Part shown: in pieces, positions 1-12,884 of the stretch | Position numbering within the stretch: position 1 is the stretch's first letter | How the letters are laid out: every line of letters starts with the position of its first letter | Assembly (NCBI RefSeq): GCF_903645355.1 | Contig: NZ_CAHJXR010000004.1 | Coordinates: 365,970-429,969 of the forward strand | Source of the DNA: Schaalia sp. Marseille-Q2122 | GTDB taxonomy: Bacteria > Actinomycetota > Actinomycetes > Actinomycetales > Actinomycetaceae | DNA length: 64,000 nt | Direction of reading: 5' to 3' | Notes under the pieces: generated by a model | The model's input: only the letters and a program-made list of their open reading frames with translations | Database searches by the model: none | Told to the model about the DNA's origin: nothing | Translations under genes and position numbers: made by a program

Positions 1-183
1 AGCATGCCGGTCATCCTCTCAACGCAACGCCTCTATCTTGCTGCAGCTGGTGAGGCGAAGGCAGGTGTTCTGGGTGCGGCTTTTGCCGAGGGCGTGAACA
101 CTGGTGAGCTTCCCGTTGCGGCTTTGCGTCACCGGGAAGACACGCGCTGGTACCTTGATGAGGCTGCTGCCGCCGAGCTCTGA
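1..183 (+). CDS. pgl: 6-phosphogluconolactonase, C-terminal fragment (5' end outside window)
   Basis: Open from base 1 to a TGA at 181-183, so only the last 60 residues are present. They include the AAAGEAKAGVLG segment and the closing TRWYLDEAAAAEL, which resemble the end of actinobacterial 6-phosphogluconolactonases of the glucosamine-6-phosphate isomerase fold. The enzyme hydrolyses 6-phosphogluconolactone in the oxidative pentose phosphate pathway in the cytoplasm. Position next to secG-tpiA-pgk-gap matches the usual actinobacterial zwf-opcA-pgl neighbourhood. The gene converges on secG across a strong hairpin. The catalytic part lies outside the window, so the call rests on the tail and on synteny. 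Confidence 0.7.
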   Translation, partial: SMPVILSTQRLYLAAAGEAKAGVLGAAFAEGVNTGELPVAALRHREDTRWYLDEAAAAEL

Positions 184-294
184 GGAACGAACCGTCGTGA
201 CCTTGGGCAATGACTTCCTGCGTCACTGGCAGGTCCCTGGAATCATCGCGCGCTCTATGAAACGTGGATGATTTCAGGGGTTTCCTACGAAATA

Positions 295-329
295 GTGGTG
301 CCGCCGAGCGAGTCGCTCGGCGGCACCAC
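295..329. terminator. bidirectional terminator between pgl and secG
   Basis: Near-perfect inverted repeat, arms 295-311 and 313-329 (GTGGTGCCGCCGAGCGA and its complement). It lies between two convergent genes and can serve both; no long T-run follows. Confidence 0.75.
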
Positions 330-351
330 CCATGTTTTGGGGAAGAACGGA

Positions 352-597
352 TCAGAGTCCGAACTTCAAGAGGATGCCGTAGGCAACGATGCAGGTCGTC
401 CAGACGGTGAGGATGCCGATGGTGATGCGGTTGAGGTTACGTTCGGCTACGCCAGAGGACCCTGCGGTCGAAGAGATGCCACCACCGAACATGTCCGAGA
501 TGCCGCCACCGCGACCCTTATGCATGAGAACAGTCAGCATGAGCAGCAAGCTGGAGAGCACGATGAGCACCAGGAGGGCGACCTTAAGAACTGCCAC
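352..597 (-). CDS. secG: preprotein translocase subunit SecG
   Basis: An 81-residue protein with two hydrophobic segments (about residues 3-23 and 55-77) separated by the KGRGGGISDMFGGG loop typical of SecG. It is the small non-essential partner of the SecYE channel in the membrane. I chose GTG at 597 rather than an ATG at 666: the extra 23 residues are unlike SecG, and a promoter-like TACACT box lies at 669-674, just upstream of that ATG. The length fits the family (about 75-80). The gene sits downstream of tpiA but is separated from it by a hairpin, so it probably has its own promoter. Confidence 0.88.
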   Translation of the reverse strand: MAVLKVALLVLIVLSSLLLMLTVLMHKGRGGGISDMFGGGISSTAGSSGVAERNLNRITIGILTVWTTCIVAYGILLKFGL

Positions 598-668
598 GGT
601 GTAAATCCGATCCGATGAGATGAATAACGGCCAGGGCGACCTTGATGAGAAGGCCGCATAACACATCT

Positions 669-674
669 AGTGTA
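669..674 (-). promoter_or_regulatory. candidate -10 box of secG
   Basis: TACACT on the minus strand between the tpiA terminator and secG; it predicts a leader of about 65 nt before the GTG at 597. Confidence 0.45.
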
Positions 675-684
675 GTCGTTAAAT

Positions 685-727
685 GCGGCTGTGGGCCAAC
701 CGGACATGCCGATTGGCCCACAGCCGC
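685..727 (-). terminator. terminator after tpiA
   Basis: Inverted repeat with 15-bp arms, 685-699 (GCGGCTGTGGGCCAA) and 713-727, with a 13-nt loop, followed in the minus direction by ATTTAA. It closes the gap-pgk-tpiA transcript ahead of secG. Confidence 0.75.
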
Positions 728-771
728 AGTGCTTACTGAGGTGGCCGACTCTCAGGGCCGACCTTAATCAT

Positions 772-1551
772 TCAGGAAGCGTAGTAGGTGCACATCTGAG
801 CGAAGGAATCAGCCTTCAGGGATGCGCCACCAATGAGAGCACCGTCAATATCGGGCTGGGCCATCAGGTCCTTGATATTGCCGGGGTTAGCGGAGCCACC
901 GTAAAGCACGCGGGTAGCATCGGCGGTGGCGTCGCCGTAGTCGGCGCGCAGAGCTTCGCGGATAGCGCCGCAGACTTCCTGCGCGTCTTCGGCGGTGGCG
1001 GTTTCGCCGGTGCCGATGGCCCAGATGGGCTCGTAGGCGATAACGATCTTGGCAACGTCCTCAGCGCTCCATCCGTCGAGGGCTGCACGGATCTGGCCGA
1101 GTACGAACTCAACGTGGGTGCCGGCCTTACGGATGTCGAGAGCTTCACCGCAGCACAGCACGGGGGTCATCCCAGCGTCGAGGACCTTGCGGGCCTTAGC
1201 GCCAACGAGCTGGTCGGACTCGCTGTGGTACTCACGACGCTCCGAGTGGCCCATGAGCACGTAGGTGCAGCCAAGCTTGGAGAGCATAGCGGTGGAGATT
1301 TCACCGGTGTACGCACCATTGTCGTGGATGGAAACGTCCTGAGCGCCGTACTTCACAGCGAGCTCGTCAGCCTCAACAACGGTCTGGACGGTGCGGATAT
1401 CGGTGAAGGGAGGAACGACAAGGACCTCACACTTGGTGACGTCGTGCTCGCGGTCCTTCAGTTCCATTGCCAGGCCCTGGATGAGGTGGTTGGCCTCGAG
1501 GTGATCGAGGTTCATCTTCCAGTTGCCTGCCATCAGCGGGGTACGTGCCAT
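772..1551 (-). CDS. tpiA: triosephosphate isomerase
   Basis: A 259-residue TIM-barrel enzyme interconverting dihydroxyacetone phosphate and glyceraldehyde 3-phosphate in glycolysis. Visible signatures are the N-terminal GNWKMN with the substrate-binding Lys12, the electrophile His at about 102 in MGHSERR, and the catalytic Glu at about 174 in [11 protein letters not shown]. Full length for the family. The start has a GGAGGA Shine-Dalgarno that overlaps the end of pgk, and only three bases separate the two genes, so they are co-transcribed and probably translationally coupled. Confidence 0.98.
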   Translation of the reverse strand: MARTPLMAGNWKMNLDHLEANHLIQGLAMELKDREHDVTKCEVLVVPPFTDIRTVQTVVEADELAVKYGAQDVSIHDNGAYTGEISTAMLSKLGCTYVLMGHSERREYHSESDQLVGAKARKVLDAGMTPVLCCGEALDIRKAGTHVEFVLGQIRAALDGWSAEDVAKIVIAYEPIWAIGTGETATAEDAQEVCGAIREALRADYGDATADATRVLYGGSANPGNIKDLMAQPDIDGALIGGASLKADSFAQMCTYYAS

Positions 1552-1554
1552 GAT

Positions 1555-2745
1555 TCAGTCCTCCAGAACTGCGATACCGGGCAGAACCTTACCCTCAAGG
1601 AGTTCGAGGGAGGCGCCGCCGCCGGTGGAGATGTGAGAGAAAGTGGCTTCGTCGAAGCCGAGGAGGCGAACGGCTGCAGCGGAGTCGCCGCCACCGATCA
1701 CAGAGAACATGTCGCCAGTGGAAAGAGCCTCAGCGACGGCGCGGGTGCCGCCTGAGAAAGCCTCGAACTCGAAGACGCCCATGGGGCCGTTCCAGGCCAC
1801 GGTCTTGGCGGTCGCAAGCTTGTCAGCGAAAAGCTTTTGGGACTCAGGGCCGATATCCAGACCCATCTGGTCAGCGGGGATCGCGTCGACGGTCACAACG
1901 CTTGCGGGAGCGTCAGCTGCGAACTCAGGGGCAACGAGGGTGTCGACGGGCAAGACGAGGTCAACGCCACGCTCGGCAGCCTCAGCAATGTAGCCCTTGA
2001 CGGTCTCAATCTGATCCTCTTCGAGGAGGGACTTGCCAACCGAGTAGCCCTTGGCTGCAAGGAAGGTGTAGGCCATGCCGCCGCCGATGAAGAGCATGTC
2101 GGCCTTGGTGAGGAGGTTCGCGATCACACCGAGCTTGTCGGAGACCTTCGAGCCGCCCAGAACTACGGCGTAGGGACGCTCGGGATTGTCGGTGGCGCGA
2201 CGCAGGGAGTCGATCTCCTTGAGGACGAGCAGACCCGAGGCTGAAGGCACGAGCTTGGCGATGTCATAGACAGAAGCCTGCTTGCGGTGCACCACGCCAA
2301 AGCCGTCTGAGACAAAGACATCGCCGAGGGCGGCGAACTCGCGGGCGAGTTCTTCGCGCTCTTCGTCAACCTTGGAGGTCTCGCGAGGATCGAAGCGGAC
2401 GTTCTCCAGGAGGGCGATTTCGCCCTCTTCAAGAGCCTCAACGGTGGCCTTAGCGGACTCACCGGTGACGTCGTCGGCAAGGGTGACCTTGGCGTCGATG
2501 AGTTCACCGAGGCGCTGCGCGACGGGAGCGAGGGAGAAAGCGGGGTTAACCTCGCCCTTGGGGCGGCCCATGTGAGCCATGATGACAACCTTCGCACCAG
2601 CTTCGAGAAGGGTGTTCAGGGTGGGCAGTGCTGCACGGATGCGGCCGTCGTCGGTGATGACACCATCCTTGAGCGGAACGTTGAAGTCGGAACGAACGAG
2701 AACGCGCTTGCCGCGCAGATCGCCGAGGGTTTCGATGGTCCTCAT
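1555..2745 (-). CDS. pgk: phosphoglycerate kinase
   Basis: A 396-residue two-domain kinase that makes ATP from 1,3-bisphosphoglycerate in glycolysis. The N-terminal substrate motif [12 protein letters not shown], the MAHMGRPKG loop, [10 protein letters not shown], and the C-terminal nucleotide-binding [13 protein letters not shown] followed by [14 protein letters not shown] are all present. It is the middle gene of gap-pgk-tpiA. A 127-bp gap with a very stable hairpin separates it from gap, so pgk may be expressed below gap through partial termination. Confidence 0.98.
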   Translation of the reverse strand: MRTIETLGDLRGKRVLVRSDFNVPLKDGVITDDGRIRAALPTLNTLLEAGAKVVIMAHMGRPKGEVNPAFSLAPVAQRLGELIDAKVTLADDVTGESAKATVEALEEGEIALLENVRFDPRETSKVDEEREELAREFAALGDVFVSDGFGVVHRKQASVYDIAKLVPSASGLLVLKEIDSLRRATDNPERPYAVVLGGSKVSDKLGVIANLLTKADMLFIGGGMAYTFLAAKGYSVGKSLLEEDQIETVKGYIAEAAERGVDLVLPVDTLVAPEFAADAPASVVTVDAIPADQMGLDIGPESQKLFADKLATAKTVAWNGPMGVFEFEAFSGGTRAVAEALSTGDMFSVIGGGDSAAAVRLLGFDEATFSHISTGGGASLELLEGKVLPGIAVLED

Positions 2746-2804
2746 GAACCATGCCTTTCACGCGGGGGCACCGTGGAACGGTGCCGGTGGGAAGATGAAG
2801 AGAC

Positions 2805-2845
2805 GAGGAACGCCCGCGCACGCGGTGCGTGCGCGGGCGTTCCTC
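2805..2845 (-). terminator. gap-pgk intercistronic hairpin (terminator or attenuator)
   Basis: Perfect 19-bp stem, arms 2805-2823 and 2827-2845, with a 3-nt loop, between gap (ending 2873) and pgk (starting 2745). A pyrimidine-rich stretch follows. It could partly terminate transcription after gap or protect its 3' end. Confidence 0.75.
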
Positions 2846-2872
2846 ATGTGCTCGTCACGTTAAACGTGAAGA

Positions 2873-4072
<1,200 letters not shown>

Positions 4073-4094
4073 CAATGAAAGATCTGTCATTTAC

Positions 4095-5078
4095 TTAGTC
4101 ATCCTCAAGCATGTCCAAAGTAAGGACAGCCTCAGTGTCGGGAATTCCACGCTCATGAGCAGCCTTATCCGCCATTGCCAAGAGGCGACGAATACGCCCC
4201 GCAACAGCATCCTTGGTCAAGGGAGGATCAGTGTGCTTCCCCAACTCCTCAAGTGAAGCCTGCTTATGCTCCAAACGTAGACGGCCAGCCTCACGAAGAT
4301 GCTCGGGAATGTCATCGCCAAGGATCTCGAAAGCGCGCTGCACGCGAGCACCAGCTGCCACCGCCGCCCTCGCCGAACGACGAAGATTCGCATCATCAAA
4401 GTTCGCCAGACGATTCGCCGACCCGCGTGCCTCCCGGCGAACCTTACGCTCCTGCCAGACCTTGTGGGTTTCAACGCCGCCCATCGCAGCAATAAGCACG
4501 CCAATTGCGTCGGCATCGCGGACCGACACGCGGTCCGTCCCACGCACTTCTTTCGAACGAGCCGGGGCACCGAGGCGCCGTGCACAGCCCACCAAAGCAA
4601 GAGCAGCCTCAGGGCCGGGGCATGTGACCTCAAGGGAAGAAGATCGCCCGGGCTCCAACAGCGAACCGCGCGCCAGGAATGCACCTCGCCATGCTGCGGC
4701 GGCCTCTTCATTCCCCGAAGCCACGAGTGACGGGGGAAGGCCGCGCACCGGACGGCCAAAACTGTCAATGAGGCCCGTCATCCGGGCCAGCTGGTCGGCC
4801 TCCTTCACGACGCGCACGACGTAACGGTTCCCGCGACGCAGCCCACCTGCAGAGACAATGACGATATCCGACTCGGCGTTATACATTCCCGCAATGAAAC
4901 GCATGAGGCGCTTAGCAGCAATATGCGTATCGAGTTCAGCCTCAACAATGATCCGGCCAGCAACCAAATGCAGGCCGCCCGAGAAACGCAGAGTCGTCGC
5001 GACTTCGGCAGCCATGGCCGACAGGGAACTCACGCGAGTCCGCGCAAGTTCTTCTTTCATGTCGGTCGTTAATGACAC
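4095..5078 (-). CDS. whiA: DNA-binding protein WhiA
   Basis: A 327-residue WhiA: an N-terminal LAGLIDADG-like fold ([22 protein letters not shown] region) and a C-terminal helix-turn-helix ([24 protein letters not shown]). In sporulating actinomycetes it controls division and sporulation genes; in simple Gram-positives it is tied to division and chromosome organisation. The GTG start has GAAGGA six bases upstream. It is last in uvrC-rapZ-yvcK-whiA, the arrangement conserved across actinobacteria, and is followed by a terminator. Confidence 0.96.
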   Translation of the reverse strand: MSLTTDMKEELARTRVSSLSAMAAEVATTLRFSGGLHLVAGRIIVEAELDTHIAAKRLMRFIAGMYNAESDIVIVSAGGLRRGNRYVVRVVKEADQLARMTGLIDSFGRPVRGLPPSLVASGNEEAAAAWRGAFLARGSLLEPGRSSSLEVTCPGPEAALALVGCARRLGAPARSKEVRGTDRVSVRDADAIGVLIAAMGGVETHKVWQERKVRREARGSANRLANFDDANLRRSARAAVAAGARVQRAFEILGDDIPEHLREAGRLRLEHKQASLEELGKHTDPPLTKDAVAGRIRRLLAMADKAAHERGIPDTEAVLTLDMLEDD

Positions 5079-5105
5079 AAGAGGTCCTTCCCCACAAGTC
5101 GGAAT

Positions 5106-6110
5106 CTAGGCGAGCCAAGGCTCGTGTTTACCCACCTCGCCGAGGAATCCATCGAAGGCGTCACGCAAGACTGCCGCCAAACGCAAAGGATCATGATGGG
5201 GTTGCCCATCCCCCGTCCGCACCTGGCGTAGCAGCACGCGCGCACCCATCTGGCTCGCAGCGGCAATGAGATCATCAATGTCGTCAGTAACTGTTGGGTC
5301 AGCCACGACAACATCAAGCTTTAAGTCTGGAGCATAGTGGGCCAAAACTCGAATATGATCCGCTGTGGTCATTGCCTCAGTTTCATCTGTATGCGAGGCA
5401 AGGTTCATTATCAGAGCGCGATGCGCGTCCGTTGTCACAAGGGCACGCCGCAATTCAGGCACCATCAGATGTGGCAGTACCGAGGTGTACCACGAACCGG
5501 GGCCAAGAATCACCCAGTCAGCCCCGTGGATGGCGTCAATGACATCCTTGTGGACAGGGGGATCCTCCGGGAGAATGCGAACATGTTCGACAACGCCGGG
5601 CGCCTTCGCAACATGACTCTGGCCGCGGACGGTGCGTACCGTGTCCCCCTGGCGCAGCTGCGCTTCAATATCCAGAGGTACCGCAGCCATAGGCAAGACA
5701 CGGCCTTGGGCGCCGAGTAGGCGGCCAACCCAATCCAGGCCCTCGACGGTATCTCCCAGCAGCTGCCACAGGCCCGTAATGAGGAGATTACCCAGGGCGT
5801 GACCTTCCAGAGGCCCGGAGGAGTCCAAGCGGTGCTGCATGACGTCGCGCCACGTGAGTCCCCACTCGGATTCTTCACATAGGCTGGCCAGGGCCATCCG
5901 CAGGTCACCGGGAGGCAAAATATCCATCTCCGAGCGTAGTCGACCAGAGGACCCGCCATCATCGGCAACGGTGACAACAGCGGTCAGCGAACGCGTAATA
6001 TGACGCAGCGCCCGCAGAGTTGCTGACAGGCCGTGTCCGCCGCCCAGGGCAACAACTGCTTGACCGACCTCGCCGCGCACAGGCCATCCGTCTTTATCGA
6101 GGTAGGACAT
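5106..6110 (-). CDS. yvcK: gluconeogenesis factor / UDP-sugar-binding protein YvcK
   Basis: A 334-residue CofD-like protein. The N-terminal AVVALGGGHGLSATLRALR, the VTVADDGGSSGRLR loop and the LPPGDLRMALASL motif are all present. YvcK homologues bind UDP-GlcNAc and help control cell-wall synthesis and carbon flow. It starts one base after the rapZ stop and 27 bases before whiA, so it is part of the same transcript. Confidence 0.95.
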   Translation of the reverse strand: MSYLDKDGWPVRGEVGQAVVALGGGHGLSATLRALRHITRSLTAVVTVADDGGSSGRLRSEMDILPPGDLRMALASLCEESEWGLTWRDVMQHRLDSSGPLEGHALGNLLITGLWQLLGDTVEGLDWVGRLLGAQGRVLPMAAVPLDIEAQLRQGDTVRTVRGQSHVAKAPGVVEHVRILPEDPPVHKDVIDAIHGADWVILGPGSWYTSVLPHLMVPELRRALVTTDAHRALIMNLASHTDETEAMTTADHIRVLAHYAPDLKLDVVVADPTVTDDIDDLIAAASQMGARVLLRQVRTGDGQPHHDPLRLAAVLRDAFDGFLGEVGKHEPWLA

Positions 6111-6111
6111 C

Positions 6112-7059
6112 TCATTCTCTCCCTAGGTCGCGGTGAGAAACGCGCACGGCGAAACCGTGTTCCCGTAGGCGCTCCGCGATCAATTCGGTCAGGGCTACAG
6201 AACGATGTTTGCCGCCTGTACAGCCAACGGCCACGGTGGCAAAAGGCTTGAGTTCAGAGAGGTAGCCGCGCAACATGGGGGCTAATAGATCGGCGTAACG
6301 CAGGCCGAAGTCGCGAGCCCCAGGCTGATTGAGCACGTATTCAGCGACGGGCGCATCCCTGCCTGTGAGGTGGCGCAGCTCCCCCACCCAGTAGGGGTTT
6401 TTGAGGAAGCGCACGTCAAGGACATGGTTGGCGTCCATTGGCAGGCCGTATTTGAAGCCGAAGGACATCACGGTGAGTTGCAGGGGACGATCCTTCTCTC
6501 CGGCGACGACGTCGCGGATATGACGGGAGAGGTCGTGCACATTCATATGGGTCGTGTCGATGATTTCGTCGGCGCGGGCACGAATCGGAGCTAGCAGGCG
6601 GTCTTCGGCACGAATACCGTCCAAAATGGTGCCTTCATCTTGGAGGGGGGGGGGGCGGCGGTTTGACTCATAGCGCCGAATGATCGTTTGGTCGTCAGCT
6701 TCGAGGAAAATGAGCCTGTAGGGTAGGCCGCCGTCGCGCAGCTCGTCGAGGATGGTGAGCAGGTCGTTAAAGAAGGCGCCGGAGCGGACGTCAACGACGA
6801 GGCCTAGGCGGTGGACACCCTCTCCGGACGGGGTCATCATTCCGATGACGGCAGGAATCAGTGTGGGGGGAAGATTGTCAACGACGTACCAGTCGAGGTC
6901 CTCAAGGGCGCGGGCTGCGCCGGTTCTACCCGCTCCGGAGCGGCCGGTGATGATGAGGATCTCGTTGTCGGCTGGGTGGGGTGCCTGGGCAGCTTTATCA
7001 AGAAGGGGAATGCCGCTCGGGAATGTGAGAGGGTTGGGATCGTCGCCAGGGTAGGTCAT
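6112..7059 (-). CDS. rapZ: RNase adapter / nucleotide-binding protein RapZ (YvcJ family), with an internal C11 tract
   Basis: A 315-residue protein with the P-loop variant GRSGAGRT near residue 39, DLDWYVVDNLPP, and the C-terminal phosphosugar-binding GCTGGKHRSVALTE. In Escherichia coli RapZ senses glucosamine-6-phosphate; the actinobacterial role is less clear. The odd feature is an 11-base C run (6645-6655, G on the plus strand) coding for RRPPPL, where the family normally has R-x-HPL: the histidine codon has become proline, fusing the tract. One base gained or lost here would shift the frame in mid-protein. Overall length and both ends are normal. Confidence 0.93.
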   Translation of the reverse strand: MTYPGDDPNPLTFPSGIPLLDKAAQAPHPADNEILIITGRSGAGRTGAARALEDLDWYVVDNLPPTLIPAVIGMMTPSGEGVHRLGLVVDVRSGAFFNDLLTILDELRDGGLPYRLIFLEADDQTIIRRYESNRRPPPLQDEGTILDGIRAEDRLLAPIRARADEIIDTTHMNVHDLSRHIRDVVAGEKDRPLQLTVMSFGFKYGLPMDANHVLDVRFLKNPYWVGELRHLTGRDAPVAEYVLNQPGARDFGLRYADLLAPMLRGYLSELKPFATVAVGCTGGKHRSVALTELIAERLREHGFAVRVSHRDLGRE

Positions 7060-7095
7060 TGCGTCATCGCTCCTTCCTGTGAGTGTGTGTTAAGG

Positions 7096-9231
7096 CTACC
7101 GCGTTGTGGGGGTGGATGTCTGCGTCGTTAGTTGGGGCCGTTGATCCGTGCCGTTGGTTGGCGCCGCAGGCATGTCGTCGGCGTGTGACGAGGGTGTCGC
7201 CGTCGCTGCGCTTGGTGGCGATGTGCCAGGCGTGGTCTGCGCCAATGCGTCAACAATGGTCTGGGCGAGGAGAGCTCCAATTCCTGGGACAGAGCATATT
7301 TCATCGACGCTGGCCTGGCGAAGGCGTTTGACGGAGCCGAAGCGCGTGAGCAGTGCCTTTTGGCGGGCGGGACCAAGTCCGGGAATGTCATCAAGGATGG
7401 AACGCGTTTGGGCGCGGCCTCGTTTTGCGCGGTGTTTGGTGATGGCGAAGCGGTGGGATTCGTCGCGAATGTATTGCAGCAGGTAGAGGCCTGCGGAGGC
7501 GCGCGAGAGAATCAGCGGGTAGGGGTCGCCGGGCATCCACACTTCTTCAAGGCGTTTGGCCAGGCCCACCAGGGGAATGTCGATGCCCATTTCATCCAGG
7601 GTGGCGCGGGCTGCATTGACCTGAGGCAGGCCACCGTCAACGACGAGGAGGTCAGGACGGTAGGAGAAGCGCCGCGGTCGGCCGGTGGAGGGATCGACGG
7701 GCCCGCTGCTGTAAGCCACACCCTCCTCGTCCTCCCCCGCCTGTCCAGCTTCTTCTGCGAGGAGCCGCTTGAAGCGTCGGGTCAGCGTCTGAGCCATGGC
7801 TGCCGTGTCGTCAAGGGGCTGGCCGTTGACGGGGGCGAGGTTGAAACTGCGGTAGGCATCTTTGCGGGGCATGCCATCTTCGAAGACGACCATGGATGCG
7901 ACCTGGTGTTGACCTTGGGTGTGGGAGATGTCGAAACACTCAATACGCAGGGGTGCTGTGGGAAGGTCAAGTTCGCGCGCAAGTTCTTCGAGGGCTTTCG
8001 CGCGTTCGCTGAGGTCGCCTGCTCGGCGCGTCTTATGTAATTCGAGAGCGTGTTCGGCGTTTTTGTGTACCGTCGCCAACAGGTCTGAGACCTTTCCTCG
8101 TTGAGGGACGGTAATGGAGACCTTCGCGCCACGGAGCTGGGTGAGCCATGCTTGCAGAGAGTCGCGGTCCTCGGGCTTGACGGAGACATACACGTCTCGA
8201 GGGAGAGCGGATGTCGGGGTGTGGGCGATGTCGTCGACGGAGACGGCCTCGGCCCGCTGGGAGGGGCGGCCTCGGAGGGGGGTTTGTGCGGGTGGCACGT
8301 CGGCGTAGACCTGTTCGAGGAGGCGCGCCATGAGGGCGTGCTCGTCAGCGTCGTCGAGACGGTCAAGTACCCAACCGCGGGTGCCGCGAATACGCCCGCC
8401 ACGCACGTAGAACACGTGGACGGCGGCGTTGAGTTCATCGTGGGCGAGGGCGAAGATATCGGCGTCAGTTCCGTTGCTCAAAACGATGGAGTTCTTTTCG
8501 AGGACGGTGGTGAGGGCGGCGATATCATCGCGGAGCTTTGCGGCTCTTTCAAAGTCCCATTCGTCGGAGGCTTCGCGCATTTGCTCTTCGAGGGCACGGA
8601 TGAACGGCCGGGCGCGTCCGTCCATGAAGTCGCAGAGGTTCTCGGCAAGCTGACGGTGATCGGCTTCAGAGATTTTGCCGGTGCAGGGGGCTGCGCACTT
8701 GTCGATGTAGCCCAGGAGACAGGGGCGTTGTTGGGCGAGTGCTCGGTTGAAGACACCTGTGGAACATGTCCGCATAGGGAAGGCGCGAAGAAGAAGATCG
8801 ATGGTTTCGCGGATGGCCCACACGTGGGTGTAGGGGCCGTAGCATTTCGTGTCGCGTTGGTGAATCTTGCGGGTGATTTGGACGCGCGGGTAGCGCTCTC
8901 CGAGGGACACCGCGAGGTAGGGGTAGGACTTGTCGTCCTTGAACATGACATTAAAGCGTGGGTTGAATTCCTTGATCCACTGGAATTCGAGGGTGAGGGC
9001 TTCAATTTCGGAGGCGACGACAGTCCATTGCACTGAGCAGGCGGTGGTCACCATCTGTTGGGTGCGTGGGTGGAGTTGGCTGAGATCTTGGAAGTAATTG
9101 GTCAGGCGTTGGCGAAGATTCTTTGCCTTCCCGACGTAGATGACGCGGCCCTGCTCGTCGCGGAATCGATACACCCCGGGTTCTGTGGGGATATCGCCGG
9201 TACGAGGGCGGTAGGTCATTGGGTCAGCCAC
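7096..9231 (-). CDS. uvrC: excinuclease ABC subunit UvrC
   Basis: A 711-residue nucleotide-excision-repair nuclease. In order it has the GIY-YIG domain (GVYRF...VIYVGKAK), the UVR motif that binds UvrB (FERAAKLRDDIAAL), the RNase H-like second nuclease (RIECFDISHTQG, LLVVDGGLPQVNAA) and two helix-hairpin-helix motifs (DIPGLGPARQKAL, SVPGIGALLAQTI). A Thr/Pro-rich tail of about 45 residues follows. I chose GTG at 9231, giving VADPMTYRP, which aligns with the mycobacterial start; a TAGGCT box sits 7 nt upstream, so the mRNA is probably leaderless. ATG at 9219 is the alternative. First gene of the rapZ-yvcK-whiA cluster. Confidence 0.95.
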   Translation of the reverse strand: MADPMTYRPRTGDIPTEPGVYRFRDEQGRVIYVGKAKNLRQRLTNYFQDLSQLHPRTQQMVTTACSVQWTVVASEIEALTLEFQWIKEFNPRFNVMFKDDKSYPYLAVSLGERYPRVQITRKIHQRDTKCYGPYTHVWAIRETIDLLLRAFPMRTCSTGVFNRALAQQRPCLLGYIDKCAAPCTGKISEADHRQLAENLCDFMDGRARPFIRALEEQMREASDEWDFERAAKLRDDIAALTTVLEKNSIVLSNGTDADIFALAHDELNAAVHVFYVRGGRIRGTRGWVLDRLDDADEHALMARLLEQVYADVPPAQTPLRGRPSQRAEAVSVDDIAHTPTSALPRDVYVSVKPEDRDSLQAWLTQLRGAKVSITVPQRGKVSDLLATVHKNAEHALELHKTRRAGDLSERAKALEELARELDLPTAPLRIECFDISHTQGQHQVASMVVFEDGMPRKDAYRSFNLAPVNGQPLDDTAAMAQTLTRRFKRLLAEEAGQAGEDEEGVAYSSGPVDPSTGRPRRFSYRPDLLVVDGGLPQVNAARATLDEMGIDIPLVGLAKRLEEVWMPGDPYPLILSRASAGLYLLQYIRDESHRFAITKHRAKRGRAQTRSILDDIPGLGPARQKALLTRFGSVKRLRQASVDEICSVPGIGALLAQTIVDALAQTTPGTSPPSAATATPSSHADDMPAAPTNGTDQRPQLTTQTSTPTTR

Positions 9232-9238
9232 GCCGATA

Positions 9239-9244
9239 AGCCTA
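9239..9244 (-). promoter_or_regulatory. -10 box of uvrC (leaderless)
   Basis: TAGGCT with exactly 7 nt to the GTG at 9231; no Shine-Dalgarno lies between. Confidence 0.5.
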
Positions 9245-9393
9245 GTCGTCTTACGACCAGGATGCGGAATGGTCAAGGCTGTGGCCCAAGGAGCGGGAGT
9301 AGGATTGCTTTGTTGTGTTTTTGATGTGTCTTTAGGTGGCCCTGTGGGCCATTTCAAAGCGCAATCCGTACCATTCCCTGTGGAAGGACCCCC

Positions 9394-10818
9394 ATGTTCG
9401 CAGACTCTCAAGAAGTTATCGACTTCATCGAATCTCAGGGGATTGAGTACGTTGACGTGCGATTCTGTGACCTTGTGGGCGTTCAGCAGCACCTCACCGT
9501 CCCGGCTGCGGAGTTCTGCAATGCGGGCATGACCGATGGCCTGATGTTTGATGGCTCCTCGATTCGCGGTTTTGCCGCTATCCATGAGTCCGATATGAAG
9601 CTCATCCCCGATCTGAGCTCGGCCTACGTTGATCCCTTCCGCGCGGCAAAGACCCTCATCATTCTCTTCTCCATCGTTGATCCTTTTACCGATGAGCCCT
9701 TCTCGCGCGACCCTCGTCAGGTTGCCGCGAAGGCTGAGGCTTTCCTACGTGCCACGGGCATTGCCGACACGTGCTACGTCGGCGCTGAAGCGGAGTTCTT
9801 CATCTTCGACGACGTGCGCTACCAGGTGAGCCAGAATCACACGTTCTACGCCCTTGATTCTTCCGAAGCTCCGTGGAATACGGCGACCATTGAACCTGGG
9901 GGTAACCTCGGCTACCGTCTGCGGAATAAGGGTGGCTACTCCCCTGTCTCTCCTTCGGACCGCGATCATGACCTTCGCGACCAGATGGCCACCAACCTCA
10001 CGCGGGTGGGCCTGCACCTTGAGCGCTCCCATCACGAGTGCGGTGCCGCAGGGCAGCATGAGATCAACTACCGTTTCGCCTCGCTCATGGCTGCCGCTGA
10101 CGACATGATGAAGTTCAAGTACGTCATTAAGAACACCGCCTTCCAATACGGCAAGACTGCAACCTTCATGCCCAAGCCCATCTTTGGTGACAATGGCTCA
10201 GGTATGCACACGCACCTGTCCCTGTGGAAGGATGGCGAGCCGCTCTTCTACGACGAGCGCGGCTATGGTTCCTTGTCGGATACCGCTCGCTGGTTCATTG
10301 GCGGTCTGCTCGCCCACGCTCCTGCCCTTTTGGCCTTCACGAATCCGTCTTTGAATTCCTATCGTCGACTGGTGCCGGGCTTCGAGGCGCCGATTAACCT
10401 CGTCTATTCGGCGGGTAACCGTTCTGCGTGTATCCGTATTCCCGTGACGGGCACCTCTCCGAAGGCCAAGCGCATTGAGTATCGAGTGCCTGATCCCTCG
10501 GCGAACCCTTACCTGGCCTTTGCGGCTTGCCTCATGGCGGGTATCGACGGTATTCGTAACCGTATGGAGCCCGCAGCGCCGATCGATAAGGATCTTTATG
10601 AGCTGCCGCCGGAGGAGTACGAGGATATTGCCAAGCTCCCCCACTCTTTGGAAGCGGCGTTGGAGGCTTTGCGTGAGGATCATGAGTTCTTGACAGAGGG
10701 TGATGTCTTCACTCAGGACCTCATTGAGACTTGGATTGACTACAAGATGACCCATGAGGTTGAGCCCATGCGTGTCTACCCGCATCCCTTGGAGTATCAG
10801 CTGTACTTCGACCTGTAA
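9394..10818 (+). CDS. glnA: glutamine synthetase, type I
   Basis: A 474-residue GlnA that forms glutamine from glutamate, ammonia and ATP. It shows the beta-grasp N-terminus ([18 protein letters not shown]), FDGSSIRGF, the EAEFFIFDD and [12 protein letters not shown] metal and ammonia sites, and the adenylylation tyrosine in [10 protein letters not shown], which points to post-translational control by GlnE as in other GlnA1 enzymes. GGAAGGA is 6 nt before the ATG. The 160-bp upstream region, shared with divergent uvrC, holds its promoter; TAGGAT at 9306-9311 is a possible -10 box. Confidence 0.97.
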   Translation: MFADSQEVIDFIESQGIEYVDVRFCDLVGVQQHLTVPAAEFCNAGMTDGLMFDGSSIRGFAAIHESDMKLIPDLSSAYVDPFRAAKTLIILFSIVDPFTDEPFSRDPRQVAAKAEAFLRATGIADTCYVGAEAEFFIFDDVRYQVSQNHTFYALDSSEAPWNTATIEPGGNLGYRLRNKGGYSPVSPSDRDHDLRDQMATNLTRVGLHLERSHHECGAAGQHEINYRFASLMAAADDMMKFKYVIKNTAFQYGKTATFMPKPIFGDNGSGMHTHLSLWKDGEPLFYDERGYGSLSDTARWFIGGLLAHAPALLAFTNPSLNSYRRLVPGFEAPINLVYSAGNRSACIRIPVTGTSPKAKRIEYRVPDPSANPYLAFAACLMAGIDGIRNRMEPAAPIDKDLYELPPEEYEDIAKLPHSLEAALEALREDHEFLTEGDVFTQDLIETWIDYKMTHEVEPMRVYPHPLEYQLYFDL

Positions 10819-10917
10819 AGGGTTAGTCGGACAGGCTGAAAAGCGGTAGAATTACACTATTCCAAACTGTGAAGTTGATTCACTGAAATCACTTCGCCCA
10901 CGAGATAGCGAGAGACT

Positions 10918-12762
<1,845 letters not shown>

Positions 12763-12818
12763 TCCCACTGAGCTCCTGAGCAGACAAGTGCTCCCACGGT
12801 GATGAGCTCACCAACAGG

Positions 12819-12852
12819 CTGGGCCCTGGAAGCGTCAGCTTCCAGGGCCCAG
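12819..12852. terminator. bidirectional terminator between the acyl-CoA ligase and uvrA
   Basis: Perfect 15-bp stem (CTGGGCCCTGGAAGC and its complement) with a GTCA loop at 12834-12837, between convergent genes. Confidence 0.85.
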
Positions 12853-12884
12853 GTTGTGCTCAGCGGGAGATAGACCACCTCAGC

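Noticed and set aside
691..1755. A 354-codon plus-strand open frame
   Set aside because: Antisense to tpiA and the end of pgk; no ribosome site or family signal.
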